From assembly GCA_023460975.1 (NCBI GenBank), contig JAEWOG010000078.1:1-38412 (forward strand): 38,412 nucleotides of DNA, read 5' to 3'. This DNA comes from Actinomycetes bacterium (GTDB taxonomy: Bacteria > Actinomycetota > Actinomycetes > Propionibacteriales > Nocardioidaceae). Shown piece by piece: positions 34,705 to 38,412 of this stretch. The notes under the pieces are model-generated. The model worked only from the letters and a program-made list of their open reading frames with translations, searched no databases and was not told where the DNA came from. Made by a program: the position numbers and the translations under genes. Within the stretch, counting starts at the first letter, position 1. Each line of letters opens with the position of its first letter.

Positions 34705-34740
34705 CGAAGGGCCCCGGGGTGAACACCCCGAGGCCCTTCG
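34705..34740 (-). terminator. Terminator after the secreted Pro/Thr-rich protein
   Basis: A 16-bp stem (34705-34720 with 34725-34740, one mismatch) closes on GAAC. It lies 34 bp after the minus-strand stop at 34775 and before the beta-propeller gene. Confidence 0.8.
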
Positions 34741-34774
34741 TTGCGGCTGCGTCAGCGCGCCCGACCGGCTGCGC

Positions 34775-35659
34775 TCAGAAGAGTGCGCCGCAGGCCGACT
34801 TCTTGCCGCTGGGGCGCAGGCCGACGGTGACCTTGCGGGTCTTCGAGTCGTACCAGACCGCCTCTGAGGCGGCCAGGCCAGCGGTGGAGTTGGTGGCGCG
34901 GACGCAGTGGGCGCCGGTCTTGGCGTACTTCACCGCCACCTTGGTGCCTGCGCTGGGCTTGAGGCCGAGCTTCTTGAGCTGCTTCAGCGTCGGCTTTGCC
35001 TTCCGTGCACCCTTCTGGGCCTTCTTGATCAGCTTGCCGGCCTTCTTCACGTCCTTCTTCATCCCCGTCACGACCGCAGCGTTCACCGAAGGCGTGGGCG
35101 TCGGGGGCTGAGGGGTCGGCGTCGGCGCGGTGGGCGTGGGCGTGGGGGTGGTCGGAGCTGGCGTGGTCGGAGCCGGGGTGGTCGGCGTCGGGGTGGGGGT
35201 GGGCTCGATGGGCGCCGGGACGTACTGCCCGAACTCGCTGGCGCGGATCGCCTTCATGCACGCGCCCGCTTCCCGCTCGGGGGAGAGGTCGGGCACGAAG
35301 ACCTCGTTGAAGACGGAGTCGTAGAACAGGACGTCCTGGACGTCGATGGGGCCGGGCGGGGTGGAGGCGAGGCCGCGCACGGCGTCGCCGTTGGCTGCGG
35401 CGATGCAGTAGCCGGAGTCGTCTCGCAGCATGCCGTAGAGGATGGAGTCGAAGATGATGTTGACGGGGTACTTCTGGGTGAACTGCTCCGGCGTGGTGCT
35501 CGGGTTGGCGTTCACCCAGGCGGACATCTCGGCGAGCTTTGCTCGCGCTGTGGAGTCCTGTCCCGGGCTCATCGCGGCGTGCCCGGCCAGTGTTCCGATG
35601 GCCAGCAGTCCTGCGGTGGTGGTGGCTGCCAGGGCTCGCGTGAGGCGGCGGATGGTCAT
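34775..35659 (-). CDS. Secreted protein with Pro/Thr linker, function unknown
   Basis: A 294-residue exported protein. A signal peptide (TIRRLTRALAATTTAGLLAI) with a likely cleavage after AGHA precedes a globular domain of about 115 residues with cysteines in SGYCIAAANGD and EAGACMKAIR. A low-complexity linker of alternating Pro/Thr (about 150-190) leads to a lysine-rich segment (KKDVKKAGKLIKKAQKGARK) and a small C-terminal domain with two cysteines (AHCVRATN and KKSACGALF). ATG 35659 is chosen for its strong GGGAGGGAAG ribosome-binding site; the frame is open 23 codons further. The layout suggests a cell-wall-associated protein. I recognise no family. Confidence 0.75.
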   Translation of the reverse strand: MTIRRLTRALAATTTAGLLAIGTLAGHAAMSPGQDSTARAKLAEMSAWVNANPSTTPEQFTQKYPVNIIFDSILYGMLRDDSGYCIAAANGDAVRGLASTPPGPIDVQDVLFYDSVFNEVFVPDLSPEREAGACMKAIRASEFGQYVPAPIEPTPTPTPTTPAPTTPAPTTPTPTPTAPTPTPQPPTPTPSVNAAVVTGMKKDVKKAGKLIKKAQKGARKAKPTLKQLKKLGLKPSAGTKVAVKYAKTGAHCVRATNSTAGLAASEAVWYDSKTRKVTVGLRPSGKKSACGALF

Positions 35660-35888
35660 GGTCTTCCCTCCCAAGAAGATCCGGCTCCGGTGAGCGCGGT
35701 CGCGTTGGCGCCTCCCTCCCAGGGGCACCGCGCAGCATCATGTCGGATCCCGGCGGGAGTCTCAATGGTTGCTACCCGCCAGTAGCCACCATGTGGGACG
35801 TGGCTCAGGGCTGGTTTTCGCCCCATGGCCGCCGGGGGAGGCTAGCGTGCACGGGCGCACCGCAGCGCTCGACGAGATGGGGGACCTG

Positions 35889-36419
35889 ATGAGCGACCAG
35901 CAGCCGTACGGGCACGAGCAGCATGGCCAGCAGCCGTACGGACAGCAGCCGTACGGACAGCAGCCGTACAGCCAGGGCGGACTCGTTCCTGCGCCGACGC
36001 CGTACGGCTCGCAGGCGATGGCCCCGCACGCGATGGGGCCGTACGCGATGGGGCCGGGGCCGATCGGGCGGGTGCGCAGCACGGGGTTGTCCATGCTGCT
36101 GTGCGTGGTGACGCTCGGGATCTATGCGTGGTTCTGGTACTACGCGGTCCACGAGGAGATGAAGCTGCACACCGGCCAGGGCATCGGAGGCGTGGTCGCG
36201 ATCCTGCTGGCGATCTTCGTGACCCCGGTGGTGCCGTTCCTGACCTCGAGCGAAGCGGGCCAGCTGTATGCGCGCGCTGGACACCGTCCGCCGGTCTCGG
36301 GGCTCACGGGCCTGTGGTACTTCCCGGGCATGTTCATCCTCGTGGGGCCGATCATCTGGTTCGTCCAGACCAACGGCGCGATCAACGAGTACTGGCGTTC
36401 GCGCGGTGCGGCCGGCTGA
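35889..36419 (+). CDS. DUF4234 domain membrane protein with QQPYG repeats
   Basis: A 176-residue membrane protein. Its N-terminal 60 residues are a Gln/Pro/Tyr/Gly-rich cytoplasmic region with tandem QQPYG repeats encoded by repeated CAGCAGCCGTACGGA units at about 35900-35970. The DUF4234 part begins IGRVRSTGLSMLLCVVTLGIYAWFWYY and has three to four hydrophobic helices. Such proteins are common in Actinobacteria and have no established role. ATG 35889 follows GGGGGA; a possible -10 (TAGCGT, 35843-35848) lies upstream. The in-frame ATG at 35877 is an alternative start. Confidence 0.82.
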   Translation: MSDQQPYGHEQHGQQPYGQQPYGQQPYSQGGLVPAPTPYGSQAMAPHAMGPYAMGPGPIGRVRSTGLSMLLCVVTLGIYAWFWYYAVHEEMKLHTGQGIGGVVAILLAIFVTPVVPFLTSSEAGQLYARAGHRPPVSGLTGLWYFPGMFILVGPIIWFVQTNGAINEYWRSRGAAG

Positions 36420-36453
36420 GACCGGCGGTGCGGTGATGTCATCGGACACCACC

Positions 36454-36529
36454 TGGTGCCCCAGGCAAGAGTCGAACTTGCGACCTTTCGCTTAGGAGGC
36501 GGCTGCTCTATCCACTGAGCTACTGGGGC
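36454..36529 (-). tRNA. tRNA-Arg (anticodon CCU)
   Basis: Read on the minus strand, 76 nt fold as a class I tRNA with encoded CCA. The acceptor stem is GCCCCAG with CTGGGGC, the D arm GCTC-AGTGGATA-GAGC, the anticodon loop CTCCTAA (anticodon CCT, reading AGG), and the T arm GCAAG-TTCGACT-CTTGC. The acceptor, D and T stems pair perfectly. The anticodon stem (GCCGC with GCGAA) has only three standard pairs because positions 27-43 (G-A) and 28-42 (C-A) are mismatched. Confidence 0.93.
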
Positions 36530-36710
36530 GGCACCGTCCGGGGATCGCCCGGATCGGCGGGTCCATCTTGTCAGGCCGCTGAACCACATGCGCTTGCGGG
36601 CCGTCCAAGTGAGGGGGCAGGTGGACTCTCGTGCGCGGCAAGGGGGAAGATTTGCTCCTGTCGACTACCGTACGACCGATGCTTTTCGTTATGTGATTGT
36701 GAGGCTCGTC

Positions 36711-37985
36711 TTGACCGATGTCGTGCGCCCTTCGCCGGCGCCATCGGCCCCGAAGCGACGCGGGAAGCCCAAGCGCAGCCGCACGGTCATGCGCGTGGTG
36801 GTCTCCACGCTCGCGGTCCTCGCGCTGGTCACGGGCCTCAGCGTCGTTTACATCTACCGCCACCTCAACGGCAACCTCGACGTCCAGAGCATCGAGGCCG
36901 AGCTCGGCGACAACCGCCCCGAGAAGGTCTACACGGGCAACGGGGAGCCGCTCAACATCCTTGTGATGGGTGACGACAGCCGCGACTGCGAGGGCTGCGA
37001 CATCGACAACGAGGGTGGCGGTGGCTCGGACACGACGATCCTGCTGCACGTCTCCGGGGACCGCACCCGCGCGTACGGCGTCTCGATCCCGCGCGACTCG
37101 ATCGTCGACCGCCCCAACTGCGGTGAGGACGACGAGTACGCCGGCGCCACGAATGCCATGTGGAATGCCGCCTACAGCGTGGCGGGCCCGGGCTGCACGG
37201 TGCGCCAGTTCGAGTCCGAGACGGACATCCGCATCGATCACTACGTCGTGGTCGACTTCAACGGCTTCCAGGGCATGGTCGACGCCATCGACGGCGTTCC
37301 GGTCTGCGTGCCGGAGACCTGGGACGACCCGGCGCACGGCATCTACATCGAGGAAGGCGAGCGCGAGCTCAAGGGCAAGGAGGCGCTGGCCTATGTCCGC
37401 GTCCGGTACGGCATCGGGGATGGCTCCGACATCGGTCGTACGAAGCGCCAGCAGGAGTTCATCGCGGCGATGATCAACAAGGTCGTCTCCGCGGGAACCC
37501 TCACCCGCCTCGACCGCGTGGTCGGATTCCTCGACGCCGCCACCAAGTCGCTCACCCTCGACGAGGGCCTCGGGTCGGTCACCAAGATGGGCAAGCTGGC
37601 CATGCAGCTGCAGAACATCGGCATGGACAAGATCCAGTTCATCACGATCCCCATCGCCTACTACCCCTCCGACTCCGAGATGCGCGGACGCGTCTACTGG
37701 ACCGAGGACGCCGACAAGGTGTGGGCCCGCATCAAGGCAGACAAGCCGCTCAGCAGGCAGCTGACGAGTGGCTCGATCCGGGCGGACAAGGTGCCCGGCG
37801 CGGAGACCACGCCGACCCCGACTGACACGCCCAGCGACACGCCCACGGAGACCCCGACGGAGACTCCCGGCGAGACGGAGCCGTCCACGCCTGGTACGAC
37901 CCCGCCCGTCCCCACGCAGACCCAGACTCCCGAGGAGGCCGAGGCGGAGGCGGAGGCCCGTCGCGCTGTCGGTCTGTGCGCATGA
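36711..37985 (+). CDS. LytR-CpsA-Psr (LCP) family cell-wall ligase
   Basis: LCP proteins attach glycopolymers such as teichoic acids or arabinogalactan to peptidoglycan at the outer face of the membrane. The 424-residue product has a basic cytoplasmic N-terminus, one membrane helix (VVVSTLAVLALVTGLSVVYIY split as VVVSTLAVLALV, TGLSVVYIY) and an extracellular LCP domain. The domain has the motifs LNILVMGDDSRD, SDTTILLHVSGD, GVSIPRDS and the arginine block GRTKRQQEF that binds the polyprenyl pyrophosphate. A Pro/Thr/Glu-rich tail (about 360-410) ends the protein. The start is uncertain: TTG 36711 has GTGAGG 6 nt upstream; GTG 36699 and an ATG at 36588 are also in frame. It overlaps the next gene by 4 bp. 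Confidence 0.88.
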   Translation: MTDVVRPSPAPSAPKRRGKPKRSRTVMRVVVSTLAVLALVTGLSVVYIYRHLNGNLDVQSIEAELGDNRPEKVYTGNGEPLNILVMGDDSRDCEGCDIDNEGGGGSDTTILLHVSGDRTRAYGVSIPRDSIVDRPNCGEDDEYAGATNAMWNAAYSVAGPGCTVRQFESETDIRIDHYVVVDFNGFQGMVDAIDGVPVCVPETWDDPAHGIYIEEGERELKGKEALAYVRVRYGIGDGSDIGRTKRQQEFIAAMINKVVSAGTLTRLDRVVGFLDAATKSLTLDEGLGSVTKMGKLAMQLQNIGMDKIQFITIPIAYYPSDSEMRGRVYWTEDADKVWARIKADKPLSRQLTSGSIRADKVPGAETTPTPTDTPSDTPTETPTETPGETEPSTPGTTPPVPTQTQTPEEAEAEAEARRAVGLCA

Positions 37986-38194
37986 GCGAGTCCCGTCCCT
38001 CAGAATCCTCCCCGGCCGCCACGCCGGAGCGGGAGCCTGAGTGGAAGCGCCAGCGCCGTCTGGCCTCGATCTTCGGAGACGTACTCCCCGAGCAGACCAG
38101 CGACGACGCCACGAACGAGGGTGGAGCGGAGCGCGGCGAGTCCGCGGGGGACCGCTGGCTGCGTGAGCAGGTCCCTCCGCACCACGGGGGCTGA
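37982..38194 (+). CDS. 70-residue conserved-looking protein coupled to the LCP gene
   Basis: A small, charged, soluble protein. It opens with a Ser/Pro/Glu-rich stretch, then WKRQRRLASIFGDVLPEQTSD, and ends WLREQVPPHHGG. As I recall, this C-terminal pattern recurs in small actinobacterial proteins next to LCP genes, but no function is known to me. The ATG overlaps the LCP stop (ATGA), so it depends on translation of that gene. The sequence suggests a cytoplasmic partner with little regular structure. Confidence 0.7.
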   Translation: MSESRPSESSPAATPEREPEWKRQRRLASIFGDVLPEQTSDDATNEGGAERGESAGDRWLREQVPPHHGG

Positions 38195-38199
38195 GGGGT

Positions 38200-38412
38200 T
38201 TCGCTCGTCGAGCTGGTCGAGACGCGGGGTGTGCTCGTCGAGCTTGTCGAGACGCCTGGTGCGCTCGTCGAGCCTGTCTTCGATCGTCGAGCCTGTCGAG
38301 ACGCCTGGTGCGCTCGTCGAGCCTGTCTTCGATCGTCGAGCCTGTCGAGACGCCCGGTTCGATCGTCGAGCTTGTCGAGACGCGGGGTGCGCTCGTCGAG
38401 CCTGTCTTCGAT
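38200..38412. repeat. Tandem array of the dispersed repeat at the window edge
   Basis: After two leading copies, a unit of 49 bp recurs. It consists of CGTCGAGCCTGTCGAGACGC, then CTGGTGCGCT, then CGTCGAGCCTGTCTTCGAT. Several full or shortened copies are present and the array runs off the window end. Arms of the form CGTCGAGCCTGTCGAGACG are themselves inverted-repeat-like. No coding frame here has support. Confidence 0.85.

Noticed and set aside
38200..38412. CRISPR array
   Set aside because: The repeats are contiguous or partly nested, with no unique spacers of constant length and no cas genes nearby.

Overview
The window is high-GC actinobacterial DNA. Its conserved protein sequences, short intergenic gaps, many leaderless-type promoters and a dispersed 'GGTCTCGACAAGCTCGACC' repeat family suggest Nocardioidaceae (Nocardioides-like). 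That placement comes from sequence character and recalled family resemblance, not from a database search.

Layout. (1) 1-9023: the end of rplJ (L10), then rplL (L7/L12), a strong terminator, a repeat island, a separate rpoB promoter, and rpoB-rpoC closed by a terminator. (2) 9089-13061: a menaquinone reductase-like flavoprotein (menJ) and a PlsC-type acyltransferase, convergent with a membrane acyltransferase, then a divergent tandem-Nudix protein. (3) 13081-15409: a likely operon of a 28-residue membrane microprotein, a SAM methyltransferase and a membrane-anchored extracellular protein, each joined by a 4-base GTGA overlap. (4) 15426-21135: a metabolic block with serC, a GNAT acetyltransferase, a secreted protein, citrate synthase (citA), an MFS transporter and pdxH. 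SerC and PdxH are linked by PLP chemistry. (5) 21137-25223: a heterodimeric ABC exporter with one degenerate and one consensus ATP site. The second subunit carries repeat-family DNA translated in frame as a Ser/Thr/Gly-rich N-terminal tail. (6) 25262-27689: a 12-codon leader ORF with an exceptional Shine-Dalgarno sequence, a structured RNA-like segment with interleaved complementary arms, a promoter whose -10 lies between two MarR-type operators, then an EmrB/QacA-type efflux pump and a MarR regulator. This is the most system-like part of the window. (7) 27704-32770: a GH13 alpha-glucosidase coupled to a possible hotdog-fold protein, divergent from an IdeR/DtxR iron regulator, then an acyl-CoA ligase and a DUF2277 protein. 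(8) 32799-38412: two exported proteins, a DUF4234 membrane protein, tRNA-Arg(CCU), an LCP-family cell-wall ligase coupled to a 70-residue protein, and a tandem repeat tract at the window edge.

The region is mostly core genome. No insertion sequence, integrase, phage gene, CRISPR array or toxin-antitoxin pair was recognised. The unusual signals are in the non-coding DNA: the efflux-pump leader, the repeat family (including its copy inside a gene), and the leaderless promoters.
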